In this document: in pieces, positions 8,865-18,362 of the stretch | Layout of the letters: every line of letters starts with the position of its first letter | Numbering within the stretch: the stretch's first letter is position 1 | From: Thalassotalea profundi | GTDB taxonomy: Bacteria; Pseudomonadota; Gammaproteobacteria; Enterobacterales; Alteromonadaceae | Assembly (NCBI RefSeq): GCF_014653195.1 | Contig: NZ_BNAH01000003.1 | Location: forward strand, 180,217 to 244,216 | Reading direction: 5' to 3' | DNA: 64,000 nucleotides | Made by a program: the position numbers and the translations under genes | The notes under the pieces: generated by a model | Database searches by the model: none | What the model was told of the DNA's origin: nothing | What the model saw: the letters and a program-made list of their open reading frames with translations, nothing else

Positions 8865-11800
8865 TTAGGTCGTTATAGATTTAAGCGCAGTAGAGCCTTT
8901 CTTCATATAGCGTTTTAAATCTTCAACCAATAAGTAGTTAACAGGGATCAGCACTAAGGTAATAAAAGTCGCAAATACTATACCAAAGCCTAGCGACACC
9001 GCCATTGGAATTAGAAATTGTGCCTGAGTAGCTGTTTCAAATAATAACGGCATTAAACCAATAAATGTGGTTAATGATGTCAATAATACCGGTCTAAAAC
9101 GAGATTGCCCCGCTGTTAATACCGCTTCCATTAGTTCAGCACCTTCTTCACGCTTTTTATTAATGAAATCAACTAACACTAAGCTATCATTTACGACAAC
9201 GCCAATTAATGCCATTAAACCCAACATACTCATAATCGTTAAATCCATGCCCATAATCCAATGCCCTAAAATTGCACCGATTGCGCCAAAAGGAATAACT
9301 GACATTACAATTAATGGCTGAATGTAAGATTTAAAAGGGATGGCTAATAAACAATAAATAATAAAGAAAACAAACATTAAGCCAAGCCCTAAACTACTAA
9401 ACGATTCAGCTTGTTCTTTTGCTTCACCCTCAAATGTATAGCTAACACCAGGGTACTTATTCATTAAGTCATCTAAATACACTTTTAAGTCAGCATTTAA
9501 CACGGTCATATTCGTGGCTGTTTTATCTACATCAGCAGTGACGTTAACTGTACGGAATCTATCTATACGATTTATAGCAGACGGACTCTTTCCTGGATTA
9601 AACGTGGCTACATGTGACAGCGGCACTTGGCCACCGGATGGTGTATTAATTAGCATTTCTCCAAGGTTTGCTAATGATTTACGTTCAGACAATGGAAAAC
9701 GTATCATTACCCTTACATCATCACGCCCACGCTGTATTCTTTGTACTTGAGTACCGAAAAACGCCGTTCTAACTTGGTTAGTAACAGAGGTCCGTGTCAT
9801 TCCAAGTGCGTGACCTTGTTCAGTCAATTCAATTTGAATTTCTTCTTTACCGTTCGATAAAGAATCAGATATTTCAAAGGCTGTTGGATAAGTCGCAATT
9901 TGATCGCTAACTTGTTTAGCTAACTCTTTAAGTGTACTTAAATCATTCGCACTTAACTGAATATCTATTGGGTTACCGCCACGACCAATTTCAGCCCGAA
10001 ACGTTAAACTTTCAGCTCCTGGTAATGTGCCTATTAATTCTCGCCATTCCCGTACTAATTGTTGTGAACTAATGCCCGTATTATTTTGATCTGCAGGTAA
10101 AATTTCAAAAAATACGCGCCCTGTTTCGTTTCGGGTAATCGCCATGCTATTGAGAATAATGCTATTACCTTCTTCATCACGATATTTTTCTTTCAGTGTA
10201 TTAGAAGCATCTACCATGCGTTTAACATAGCCATCAACCACATCGTAGCTACTACCAACAGGCATGGTTAATGTTGCTCGAACGACTTCACTTGGAATGC
10301 GAGGGAAGAAAGTAAATTTTGCCCAGCCCGTAGTAATAAACGTTAAAATTAAAATAAACGTCCCCACAAACAACGCTAAGGTCGTTAATCTATTAGAAAT
10401 CGCTTTTTTAAGCACAGGTTTATAGTATTTTAGTATGCCATGTTCGAAACCATCGGCGAAACGCTCTTGCCAAGCACCAAATTTTGATTGCTTAGTTTTT
10501 TCACTACGCAACCTTAAGTTTTTTAAATGTGAAGGTAGTACAAATTTAGACTCTATCAATGAAAACAATAAAACAGGTATAACAATAACAGGAATTTGAG
10601 CGAAAATCGCCCCACGCATACCTTCAATGAATCCAAGTGGTAAGAAGGCTGCAACCGTCGTAAGCACCCCAAAAGTAACAGGTACTGCCACTTCCTCTGT
10701 GCCTTTTACTGCAGCTTCTAGTCCAGAACTAGCGGTTTGCGTATGTCGGTAAATGTTTTCTCCAGTCACGATAGCATCATCGACGACTATCCCTAACACT
10801 AGAATAAAAGCAAATAGACTCATTACGTTAATCGAAACACCAAATAAAGGCATTAAGATAAAGGCCCCCATAAAACTAATGGGAATACCAATAAACACCC
10901 AAAAGGCAATCGATGGACGTAAAAATAATGTAAGAAGTAATAAAACTAAAAACCCACCTTGAATCGCATTAGTAACCAAAGTGTTAAGACGACTTTTAAC
11001 TATTTCAGACTGATCACGCCAATAGTTTAATTCAAAACCTTCAGGTAGAGTATCTTGTCTACTTTTAATGTATTCTTTAACAGCATCAGCAACTTCAATA
11101 GCATTTTGGTTACCGATTCGATAAACCTCTATCATCGCACCTTGTTTACCATTAAAACGCGCTCGTAATGGTTCTTCTTCAAAACCGTCGTCAACAATAG
11201 CTATATCTCTTAAGTTTAAGAACGTACCGTCTTCATTGGTTTTTACAATAATTTTCTCGAATTCATCTTTGCGGTAAGCCTGACCTTTTGAACGAACAAG
11301 AACATCCCCCCCTTCAGTACGGACATTACCGGCAGATAAATCTTGAGAGCTAGCTTTAACGGCATTCGCAATATCAGTCATTGTAATGTCGTATTGCTTA
11401 AGTTTATCTTGACTAACATCAATATTAATTTCGTAGTTACGAACTGCATCTAAGGTTAATTGAGTAATTTCAGGAATAGCTAATAAATCATCACGTACAG
11501 TTTCAGCAAATTCTCTGATCTCTTTTTCACTATGAATTGATGCAACCGTTACAGCGATAACTTCTCGAGTACGCTGTAATATTGAAGTGGTAGGTTTTTC
11601 TGCTTCAACAGGAAATGTATTAATGGCATCAACACGACTTTTGACATCTGATAATAATTCTCGAACATCATACCCAGAGTCAACTTCAATTCTTACTCGA
11701 GCAGAACCTTCAACTGAGGTAGATGAAATATGCTTAATACCTTCTAGATCTTGAACAGCTTCTTCAATACGTATGGCGACACCTTGTTCAACATCTTCAG

Positions 11801-11963
11801 GCGTTGCGCCACGTAAAGTAACGCTAACATTAACAATGTCAGATTCAAATGAAGGAAAAACTTCAAGTGGAATATTGCCTTTTAAAGAAAGTAAACCTGA
11901 TAAGAATATTGTGATCATTAACAGGTTTGCGGCAACATGATTACGTGCGAACCAAGCTATCAT
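8865..11963 (-). CDS. RND-family efflux pump, inner-membrane transporter
   Basis: 1032 residues, the full length of an RND pump. It begins MIAWFARNHVAANLLMITIF with the first membrane helix, then the periplasmic porter domain with the typical LRGATPEDVEQGVAIRIEEA. TM helices carry the proton-relay acidic pair in LGIVVDDAIVTGENIYRH. The second half repeats the architecture, with LMALIGVVVNDSLVLVDFIN. This wording resembles the AcrB/MdtB-like hydrophobe clade rather than CzcA metal pumps. Its ATG overlaps the stop of the adaptor gene (ATGA), so translation is coupled. Last gene of an OMF-MFP-RND operon; substrates cannot be read from sequence. Confidence 0.95.
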   Translation of the reverse strand: MIAWFARNHVAANLLMITIFLSGLLSLKGNIPLEVFPSFESDIVNVSVTLRGATPEDVEQGVAIRIEEAVQDLEGIKHISSTSVEGSARVRIEVDSGYDVRELLSDVKSRVDAINTFPVEAEKPTTSILQRTREVIAVTVASIHSEKEIREFAETVRDDLLAIPEITQLTLDAVRNYEINIDVSQDKLKQYDITMTDIANAVKASSQDLSAGNVRTEGGDVLVRSKGQAYRKDEFEKIIVKTNEDGTFLNLRDIAIVDDGFEEEPLRARFNGKQGAMIEVYRIGNQNAIEVADAVKEYIKSRQDTLPEGFELNYWRDQSEIVKSRLNTLVTNAIQGGFLVLLLLTLFLRPSIAFWVFIGIPISFMGAFILMPLFGVSINVMSLFAFILVLGIVVDDAIVTGENIYRHTQTASSGLEAAVKGTEEVAVPVTFGVLTTVAAFLPLGFIEGMRGAIFAQIPVIVIPVLLFSLIESKFVLPSHLKNLRLRSEKTKQSKFGAWQERFADGFEHGILKYYKPVLKKAISNRLTTLALFVGTFILILTFITTGWAKFTFFPRIPSEVVRATLTMPVGSSYDVVDGYVKRMVDASNTLKEKYRDEEGNSIILNSMAITRNETGRVFFEILPADQNNTGISSQQLVREWRELIGTLPGAESLTFRAEIGRGGNPIDIQLSANDLSTLKELAKQVSDQIATYPTAFEISDSLSNGKEEIQIELTEQGHALGMTRTSVTNQVRTAFFGTQVQRIQRGRDDVRVMIRFPLSERKSLANLGEMLINTPSGGQVPLSHVATFNPGKSPSAINRIDRFRTVNVTADVDKTATNMTVLNADLKVYLDDLMNKYPGVSYTFEGEAKEQAESFSSLGLGLMFVFFIIYCLLAIPFKSYIQPLIVMSVIPFGAIGAILGHWIMGMDLTIMSMLGLMALIGVVVNDSLVLVDFINKKREEGAELMEAVLTAGQSRFRPVLLTSLTTFIGLMPLLFETATQAQFLIPMAVSLGFGIVFATFITLVLIPVNYLLVEDLKRYMKKGSTALKSITT

Positions 11964-13279
11964 GATTGTACACCTTCAGTATTTGTTGATTTAGAGTTTT
12001 GCCCTTGTTCTTTTTGGCCACCAGCTTTATTGCGCTCACCTTTATTACCCAGGCCTGTACGTGCACCTTCAGCTGATTTTCGATTACCTTGTGGCTTTTT
12101 TTCCATAGCAACACCATCTTTGGCATTAATAGCAACAGGAGTACCTGAATTAACTTGTCCTAATGGTGTTAATACTAATAATTCACCTTCAACAAGTCCC
12201 GTTTTAACAAGAGCTATATCATCGTTTTGCCATGCTAACGATACATCTTTTCTTTTAAGCACTTTATTTTCAACAGTGTAAACATAACTACCTTGATAAA
12301 TCGATTTATTAGGTATAACCAAGGCATCCTTTAATACCTTGCCTACTATATTGGCTTTCACATATTGGCCAATTTTTAAAGGTAAGCCTTCTGTTTGATT
12401 TAATCCGTATGGATCATCAATTTGGGCAACAACAAATAACTGTTGTGAAGCGGTATCAAACGCACCTTCCGTACGTACAACTTTACCCTGCCAAGTCTGT
12501 GGTGTGTTTAATAAGTCAGAAGATAATTCAACATGAGGTTGATGACTTGCTTTGCCTTGAAAACGATTACTTTCAGGTAAGTCAATGTATGACAAGTCTT
12601 TGTTTTGAATAGGTAAACGAACTTCTACATAATCAACCGCGTATATTTCAGCTAACTGTGTATTTGAAGAGACCACTTGACCTATATCTACTTCTTTCTT
12701 CAAAATTCGTCCAGTAAATGGCGCTTTCACTTTAGTACGTTCGAGGGCTAACTCTGATTTAGCTAAACTCGCTTGAGCTGAATACACTTTCGCTTGTGCA
12801 GATTGTAATTGTGGTTTACGTAATACTAATTCTGAAGGCTGACCTTCATTACCTAATCGTTGCCAATCTTGTTTTGCTTGTTCAACACGAGCTTGTTCTT
12901 CACTTAATGCTTGCTGAGCAGTATATAATGCTGATTTTGCAATTTGAATTTCAGCTTTATGGTCACGATCATCCAATTCAATTAATATATCTCCTTTTTC
13001 AAAAAAGCCACCGTCTCTAAAGTTGGGGCTTATCGCTATAATTTGACCAGAAACTTGGGGCAGTAAAATACTTTGAGTTCTCGGCTGTACTTTTCCATAA
13101 CTATCAATATAAATCGTGGTTTCAGTCTTATTTAACGTCATAACATCGACATTTAATTGGGGCGCATCACTTGGTCTTCCACGTTGTGTTTGTGGCGGAT
13201 TTTTAGCCACGATATAAGCAATCAGAAGAAAAGCTGAAATTACGATTAATGGGATAATTTTTTTACTTTTTAAAAACAT
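11960..13279 (-). CDS. RND efflux periplasmic adaptor (membrane fusion protein)
   Basis: 439 residues. N-terminal membrane anchor (about 9-24, IIPLIVISAFLLIAYIVA) and a lipoyl-like half-motif VSGQIIAISPNFRDGGFFEKGDILIELDD. A coiled-coil hairpin follows (about 115-190, rich in Ala/Gln/Glu), then the second lipoyl half VKAPFTGRILKKEVDIGQVV and beta-barrel and membrane-proximal domains. The last 45 residues are a low-complexity, Lys/Gly/Gln-rich tail (KKPQGNRKSAEGARTGLGNK...), unusual for the family and probably disordered. It links the RND pump to the outer-membrane channel. Starts 2 bases after the upstream stop. Confidence 0.94.
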   Translation of the reverse strand: MFLKSKKIIPLIVISAFLLIAYIVAKNPPQTQRGRPSDAPQLNVDVMTLNKTETTIYIDSYGKVQPRTQSILLPQVSGQIIAISPNFRDGGFFEKGDILIELDDRDHKAEIQIAKSALYTAQQALSEEQARVEQAKQDWQRLGNEGQPSELVLRKPQLQSAQAKVYSAQASLAKSELALERTKVKAPFTGRILKKEVDIGQVVSSNTQLAEIYAVDYVEVRLPIQNKDLSYIDLPESNRFQGKASHQPHVELSSDLLNTPQTWQGKVVRTEGAFDTASQQLFVVAQIDDPYGLNQTEGLPLKIGQYVKANIVGKVLKDALVIPNKSIYQGSYVYTVENKVLKRKDVSLAWQNDDIALVKTGLVEGELLVLTPLGQVNSGTPVAINAKDGVAMEKKPQGNRKSAEGARTGLGNKGERNKAGGQKEQGQNSKSTNTEGVQS

Positions 13280-13281
13280 GT

Positions 13282-14691
13282 TTATTTACTCTGTAAGCTG
13301 GCTGTTTCGCTAAATGGCGAACCGCCTAAAGCAACAAATAGTGAAATACGATTACTTAATAGTTGGTTTTGTAATTGAATTAATGTGGATTGTGCATCAA
13401 ATGCACGACGTTGTGATTCAAGTACCGTAGTATAAGTAACAAGTCCTTTTAAATATTGATCGAATGATATTTTTTCGGCTGAAATAGCATTATCTTTCGC
13501 TTTTTTATAATGTTCATAACGTTGCTTAAGGCTATTAGCATTGGCAAGGTTATTCTCAACATCTGAAAATGCTTGATACACTTCCTGTAAATAAAGTTGT
13601 TCTTTTTGAATAACCGCTAATCTTGCTTGTTCCTCAAGCGAAGCTAAACGACCCGCATTAAATAATGGCATAGTTAAATTGCCAATAAGCGACCATGCCA
13701 TTGCACCACCGTCTAATAAATTTCCTAATTCATTAGAGCTGTCACCGGTTGAGGCTGTTAAAGAAATAAGTGGAAATCGTTGTTTATGTGCTATAGCTAG
13801 ACTGGCATCTGTGGCCAATAAATCATACCAAGAAGACATGATATCACTACGTCTGGTTAAGATATCAGATGGTATGCCTTGTACTAATTCTGTATCTAAA
13901 GACATTAACTCAACATCCGATGCAATATCAGCATCAGGGTATTCTCCTAACAAAAGCTCTAATGCGCGGCTCTTACTCGAAACTTGCTGCTGTTGTTCTG
14001 CGACTCTCGCTAATTCACTACTGACATTATTTTGAGTTAAATAAACATCAAGCGCGTCAGTCAAACCTAAACGATAAGACGACTGGATCATATCCAAATT
14101 ACTTTGTAAGTTTCTTGCTCTTTCCTGATATAAAGTCAGTAACGATTTAGCTTCAACTAAAGCAAAATAAGCGATGGTAACATCAGCAACCAAAGTTAAC
14201 TCAGCTTGTTGATATTTTGCTAATTCACTTGCATAAGTGAGTTGGGCTTTAGCCTGTTCATCTGACAGTTTTCCCCATAAATCTAATTCATAGCTAAGCT
14301 TAAGGTTTATATCTGCTGAATTACTATAGCTACTACCGGAAGTTTCAACCGTTTTTCGGCGTGATTGATTTAATGTTAATGATAACTCGGGAAGATCAGA
14401 AGCATCAGCAACAATTATGCGCTCTTTGGCAATAGCTAATGCAGCTGCTTGCGCTTTAAAACTATAATTATTATCTATCGCCTGGCGAATAAGCTGCGAA
14501 AGTTGAGGATGATTAAAACTATTGACCCAATTATCTATACCAATACTTGCTATATTATTAAGCGGTTTACTTACCCAATGCTTAGGGATTTCAAGTTGCT
14601 TTACTGCATCGGTAACAGCACTGGGTCCGGCACAAGCCGTAAGCATAGCAACCGTTGGCAGTAAATATTTTAACTTTATATTACGACTCAT
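13282..14691 (-). CDS. TolC/NodT-type outer-membrane efflux lipoprotein
   Basis: 469 residues. Lipoprotein signal with lipobox LTAC (Cys20), then the two tandem OEP repeats expected of NodT/OprM-type channels (SIGIDNWVNSFNHPQLSQLIRQAIDNNYSFKAQAAAL; later LPLFNAGRLASLEEQARLAVIQ). It forms the trimeric exit duct for the pump encoded downstream. First gene of the operon. A CpxR-like tandem repeat lies about 90-105 bases upstream of its start, and no repressor gene is adjacent. Confidence 0.93.
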   Translation of the reverse strand: MSRNIKLKYLLPTVAMLTACAGPSAVTDAVKQLEIPKHWVSKPLNNIASIGIDNWVNSFNHPQLSQLIRQAIDNNYSFKAQAAALAIAKERIIVADASDLPELSLTLNQSRRKTVETSGSSYSNSADINLKLSYELDLWGKLSDEQAKAQLTYASELAKYQQAELTLVADVTIAYFALVEAKSLLTLYQERARNLQSNLDMIQSSYRLGLTDALDVYLTQNNVSSELARVAEQQQQVSSKSRALELLLGEYPDADIASDVELMSLDTELVQGIPSDILTRRSDIMSSWYDLLATDASLAIAHKQRFPLISLTASTGDSSNELGNLLDGGAMAWSLIGNLTMPLFNAGRLASLEEQARLAVIQKEQLYLQEVYQAFSDVENNLANANSLKQRYEHYKKAKDNAISAEKISFDQYLKGLVTYTTVLESQRRAFDAQSTLIQLQNQLLSNRISLFVALGGSPFSETASLQSK

Positions 14692-14781
14692 CGTTATAAT
14701 TTCTACCTATATAAAAATGGTATTTAACCATATAGCATTTCAAACACATGATACTAAGGCATTCATTTTGAAACAATTAGC

Positions 14782-14796
14782 TTTACATAGCTTTAC
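14782..14796 (-). promoter_or_regulatory. CpxR-like box upstream of the RND efflux operon
   Basis: On the minus strand the sequence reads GTAAA-GCTAT-GTAAA, an exact match to the CpxR consensus GTAAA-N5-GTAAA. It sits within a tandem repeat of a 10-mer (14779-14798) and lies 91-105 bases upstream of the first operon gene. CpxR activates RND pumps in several enterobacteria and vibrios. The functional claim here is inference from the motif alone. Confidence 0.55.
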
Positions 14797-14912
14797 ATTT
14801 AAGATGAAAACCATTGTTTATACGATAATTTGTATCTTCCCAATCAAAATTGATAAAGATTAAAGAATATATATACAATAAGTTACTTTTTATAAGAAAA
14901 ACCACTGCTTAT

Positions 14913-14932
14913 AAATGTAAGCTCTTACATTT
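14913..14932. promoter_or_regulatory. 20-bp palindrome before the MATE gene (operator or hairpin)
   Basis: AAATGTAAG-CT-CTTACATTT is a perfect inverted repeat 57 bases before the MATE start and in the divergent region shared with the efflux operon (14692-14988). It could be a repressor operator. With the T/A-rich tract that follows it could also form a weak hairpin. It differs from the LacI operators of the sugar locus, which have GCGC in the centre. Confidence 0.4.
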
Positions 14933-14988
14933 ATTTTAATTTAGGATAAAATGGCGTTTCTAAATAATTCCTATAGACATTAGTACCT

Positions 14989-16341
14989 ATGCCATCATCT
15001 CGATTTGCCACCATCAAGCAAAGTGCAAAGCTTGCTTGGCCAATATCATTGCAAAATATTTTGGTTACTATGCTTGGAATGGTAGACATAATTATGGTTG
15101 GCCACTTAGGTGACACTGCTGTGGCTGCTGTAGGTATAGGAAATAGAGCACAATTTGTACTGTTAGTACTCATGACTGGACTAGCCGGTGGTGTTGGGGT
15201 ACTTGGTGCACAATATTTTGGTGCAAACGCATTAAAGCGAATTTCTCAAACAACAGTAATGGCGATTATAATTGCTATTATTTTTTTAATCCCGATCATC
15301 ATTGCTAACTTTTATCTTGCTGACGATGTGGTTTCCCTTGCGTCTAATGATAACGAGGTTATCAATTTAGGTGCTTCCTATCTGAAAATATGTATACCCG
15401 GCTTATTATTTATTGCTGTTGTGCAAGTGATAGAAAGCGCATTTAGGGCCATGTCAAAAACCAAAACACCTATGGTATTTGGTGTTATCGCGATATTACT
15501 AAATATTGTGCTTAATAATTGGTTTATTAATGGAGGATTAGGAGTTCCAGCGCTTGGAGTTGACGGCGCAGCATGGGCGACAACTATTTCTCGTGCTGTT
15601 CATTTACTTATTATCCTCTATGCTGTTACCAAGATCAGTTCTAATGCTAATCCAAAGTTTTTAGCGCTATCTGATTTTAATCAATATCATCAGTGGATTA
15701 AATTATTCAAAATAGCAGTGCCTATGATGCTTAGTTACGGTGTTTGGTCGTCAGGTACTTTTATTTATCAGTTAATTTACGGACAACTGGGCACGCAAGA
15801 ATTAGCGGTAATGAGTTTATTAACCCCAATAGAGGGGCTTTTTATCGCCTTATTTTTTGGTTTTGCCAGCGCTTGTTCAATTCAAATAGGACACAAACTA
15901 GGGCAAAACGACTTTGCTTACGCATGGCGATTAGCAAAAGGCTTTTCAATATCTGCACCAATTGTGGCAATTACTTTTGGTGCTGGTGCTCTAAGTATGC
16001 AGTCATACATTTTCATGCCCTTTAGCCAACTACCCTCTCAAACTTTAGCACTTGCCAGTGAGGTGTTTTTACTTATCGCCTTAGGTACTTGTATAAAAAT
16101 TTATAATATGACCGTTGCAATAGGCATACTCCGTGCCGGTGGCGATAATAAATATTGCTTATTCATTGATACCATTGGTATGTGGTTTGTTAGTATTCCG
16201 CTAACTTTTATTGCTGCATTTTATTTTAACTTACCTTTGTTTTGGGTAGCTTTTACAGCCTACTCCGAAGAAGTCGTAAAGTTTTTTATGTTTACTTATC
16301 GAATGAAAGCAAAGTATTGGCTTAAAAACTTAGCGGATTAA
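14989..16341 (+). CDS. MATE-family efflux transporter
   Basis: 450 residues with 12 predicted membrane helices in two homologous halves, the MatE (PF01554) arrangement. The first half opens LAWPISLQNILVTMLGMVDIIMVGHLGDTAVAAVGIGNR and the second half FKIAVPMMLSYGVWSSGTFIYQLIYGQLG. MATE carriers expel cationic drugs or dyes, or flavin-like metabolites, in exchange for Na+ or H+. It is transcribed away from the RND efflux operon, making a small drug-export island. It converges with nasS, with 15 bases between stop codons. Substrate unknown; the family is clear. Confidence 0.93.
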   Translation: MPSSRFATIKQSAKLAWPISLQNILVTMLGMVDIIMVGHLGDTAVAAVGIGNRAQFVLLVLMTGLAGGVGVLGAQYFGANALKRISQTTVMAIIIAIIFLIPIIIANFYLADDVVSLASNDNEVINLGASYLKICIPGLLFIAVVQVIESAFRAMSKTKTPMVFGVIAILLNIVLNNWFINGGLGVPALGVDGAAWATTISRAVHLLIILYAVTKISSNANPKFLALSDFNQYHQWIKLFKIAVPMMLSYGVWSSGTFIYQLIYGQLGTQELAVMSLLTPIEGLFIALFFGFASACSIQIGHKLGQNDFAYAWRLAKGFSISAPIVAITFGAGALSMQSYIFMPFSQLPSQTLALASEVFLLIALGTCIKIYNMTVAIGILRAGGDNKYCLFIDTIGMWFVSIPLTFIAAFYFNLPLFWVAFTAYSEEVVKFFMFTYRMKAKYWLKNLAD

Positions 16342-16356
16342 AAAGCAGTAGAAACG

Positions 16357-17433
16357 CTATTTCGCTTTCAAAGCATCAACAAAGAGATCTTGCCTGTATA
16401 CAGTGCTGATAAAGTTATCTTTAATGATGTCGTTATCAATATGTTTGAATTTTCTCATATAACTGAACAAACATTCACCTGAATATATATCAGGTTTATT
16501 CATTAACGGGGAATCAGGTGCATAAAAACGGTTATAATTAATAACTTGTCTGGGAGGTTCGTCTTTACTCACTAAACAACTGCTAATTAACGAGGGTGCG
16601 ATAGCGCCGAGTTCAACACCTAAGTATTTTTTATTACTCATAATACGTGCAGCTTCAAATCGATTAACAATACTATTTAACCACTTACAAGCTTCGAATA
16701 AGGCTTTAACAAGTTGTATAGTGGTATTTGGGTGCTGATGTTGCCAGCTAGCTAATAAGGCTAAAACCTTCTCTGGCATATTAGGCCAAATATCACACGA
16801 TGTGGCAACAGTAACACCAACATCGTCTCGTACAGCCTTTGCATTCCAAGGGCCACCAACACAAAAACCATCGACTTCATTAGCCGCTAGAGCTTGAATC
16901 ATATTACTAGGAGCAATGATACGAATATCAACCGCTTCAGTATTAATATTATTATTTTCAAGCCAGGTTAATATTTGGTAATAGTGACAACTATGAGGAT
17001 ATACCGTTGCCAGTCTAACTTTTTCGCCTTTTATTCTACGTGCTTTAATAATGGGTAATAAAGCACTAGCACCTAATGGTAATGTTAAATGAGTCGGATT
17101 TTGTGCCTGAAGTTGTTGATAAAAATGCTTAGAGAGGGTTATGGCGTTACCATTTTGGCTCAAAATCATTGGCGTAATAACATGTGTTTTAACGCCTCCA
17201 AGTCCTAAGGAGCTTGCGATTGGCATAGGGGCTAATAAACTAGCACAATCTATAACACCTGCATGAAGTTTATCTCTTAACGTTGCCCATGAATGCTGTT
17301 TTTCAAGGGTAACATTAAGACCATGCTTAGCAAAGAACCCCTGCTCTTTTGCGATAATTAACGGTGCACTATCAGTTAATGGGATATAGCCAAGTGTTAT
17401 ATGAGTTTTTTCTAATAAGTCGACATTTAACAT
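16357..17433 (-). CDS. nasS: NasS-type cytoplasmic nitrate/nitrite sensor
   Basis: 358 residues, NrtA/CmpA-like periplasmic-binding-protein fold (NMT1-like) but without any signal peptide, as in NasS. Family segments are LGYIPLTDSAPLIIAKEQGFFAKHGLNVTLEKQHSWATLRDKL, CASLLAPMPIASSLGLGG and VDGFCVGGPWNAKAV. Its ATG overlaps the nasT stop (TAATG). In Azotobacter, Paracoccus and Pseudomonas, NasS holds NasT inactive until nitrate binds. No nitrate reductase, nitrite reductase or nitrate transporter gene is in the window, so the target operon must be elsewhere. Confidence 0.9.
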   Translation of the reverse strand: MLNVDLLEKTHITLGYIPLTDSAPLIIAKEQGFFAKHGLNVTLEKQHSWATLRDKLHAGVIDCASLLAPMPIASSLGLGGVKTHVITPMILSQNGNAITLSKHFYQQLQAQNPTHLTLPLGASALLPIIKARRIKGEKVRLATVYPHSCHYYQILTWLENNNINTEAVDIRIIAPSNMIQALAANEVDGFCVGGPWNAKAVRDDVGVTVATSCDIWPNMPEKVLALLASWQHQHPNTTIQLVKALFEACKWLNSIVNRFEAARIMSNKKYLGVELGAIAPSLISSCLVSKDEPPRQVINYNRFYAPDSPLMNKPDIYSGECLFSYMRKFKHIDNDIIKDNFISTVYRQDLFVDALKAK

Positions 17434-18083
17434 TAAGAATTACCCAGCATTTTGGCAAGTGAGATAATATTTTTGGCAACATCCTCAATACTCTGATTAT
17501 TACTCATCGCTGTTTTGTTTATCACCAAATAAGCTTCTTTAGCTGTTATTCCCTTTAGTTGAATCAATTCTTGTGTTGCTTGTTCAATTATCTTTGGATC
17601 TGTTATTAGACGGGGGTGACTGATCTTCCTATTTGCCTGTTTTTGATTTTCATTAAATCGAATCATGGCTATATTTAATAGACTGCCAATGCGTCGACTA
17701 TCTACTGAACCGCATATATAAGCACTGACACCTGCTTTGATTAAACTATTAATAACTCTAGTATCTGTTTGATCTGAAAACATTACTATCGGCATAAGTG
17801 ATGTATTATCTAGGAGAGTTAAACTATCAATAACATCTCTATCTGGAGATTCAATATCTAAAATTAATATATCGGGCGCTTCTTGCTCAACATATTCTAG
17901 TAATGATTTTTTTCCATGTGCTTTTTGCTCTTGTAATAACTGTTCTTGATTGACATGAACTATATCGTAATTGTTACTACCTAATGCTTTAATTAATTGA
18001 TTAGATTTTGCAGGATCATTCTCAACTAACAATACATTAAACTTAGCATTGTCAGTGGTTGTCATATTCATTGATAAATTCAT
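17433..18083 (-). CDS. nasT: NasT-type ANTAR response regulator (RNA-binding antiterminator)
   Basis: 216 residues. Receiver-like domain (about 15-130): VLLVENDPAKSNQL, phospho-acceptor position D76 in ILILDIESPD, MFSDQ and GVSAYI. A C-terminal ANTAR domain follows (about 155-210, ATQELIQLKGITAKEAYLVINKTAM), which binds paired hexaloop hairpins in leader RNA to prevent termination. Translationally coupled to nasS. No clear Shine-Dalgarno precedes the ATG at 18083; in-frame ATGs at 18071 and 18065 are alternative starts. Confidence 0.9.
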   Translation of the reverse strand: MNLSMNMTTTDNAKFNVLLVENDPAKSNQLIKALGSNNYDIVHVNQEQLLQEQKAHGKKSLLEYVEQEAPDILILDIESPDRDVIDSLTLLDNTSLMPIVMFSDQTDTRVINSLIKAGVSAYICGSVDSRRIGSLLNIAMIRFNENQKQANRKISHPRLITDPKIIEQATQELIQLKGITAKEAYLVINKTAMSNNQSIEDVAKNIISLAKMLGNS

Positions 18084-18362
18084 GAGAGGCTTACTTCATA
18101 ACTCTACTACTATTAATTGCATACTATTCAAGTAACTTGCCAAAAGAATAATTCGAATAAATACAATTAGTTATGATTTAATCTTTTTATATACCTTATA
18201 ACATTGAGTTATTATGATGCAATGATGCGCTAAATTAGTGAAAATAAATGGAGTAATTATTGTTATTGATATTTAAGCAATAGAGTTGCTTTAGTGATCA
18301 AACCTCTATATAAAGCTTAGCCAAGCGTCCTGGCCATTTTATTCAACCAAATTAGGGAAACA

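Noticed and set aside
11937..13020. Several open frames opposite the efflux adaptor gene
   Set aside because: They are shadows of the adaptor coding sequence on the other strand, low-complexity and without start signals.
8865..14691. Heavy-metal (Czc-type) efflux operon
   Set aside because: The RND protein carries the hydrophobe-type DD relay and wording, and no metal-binding His-rich loops or CzcF/CopA partners are present.
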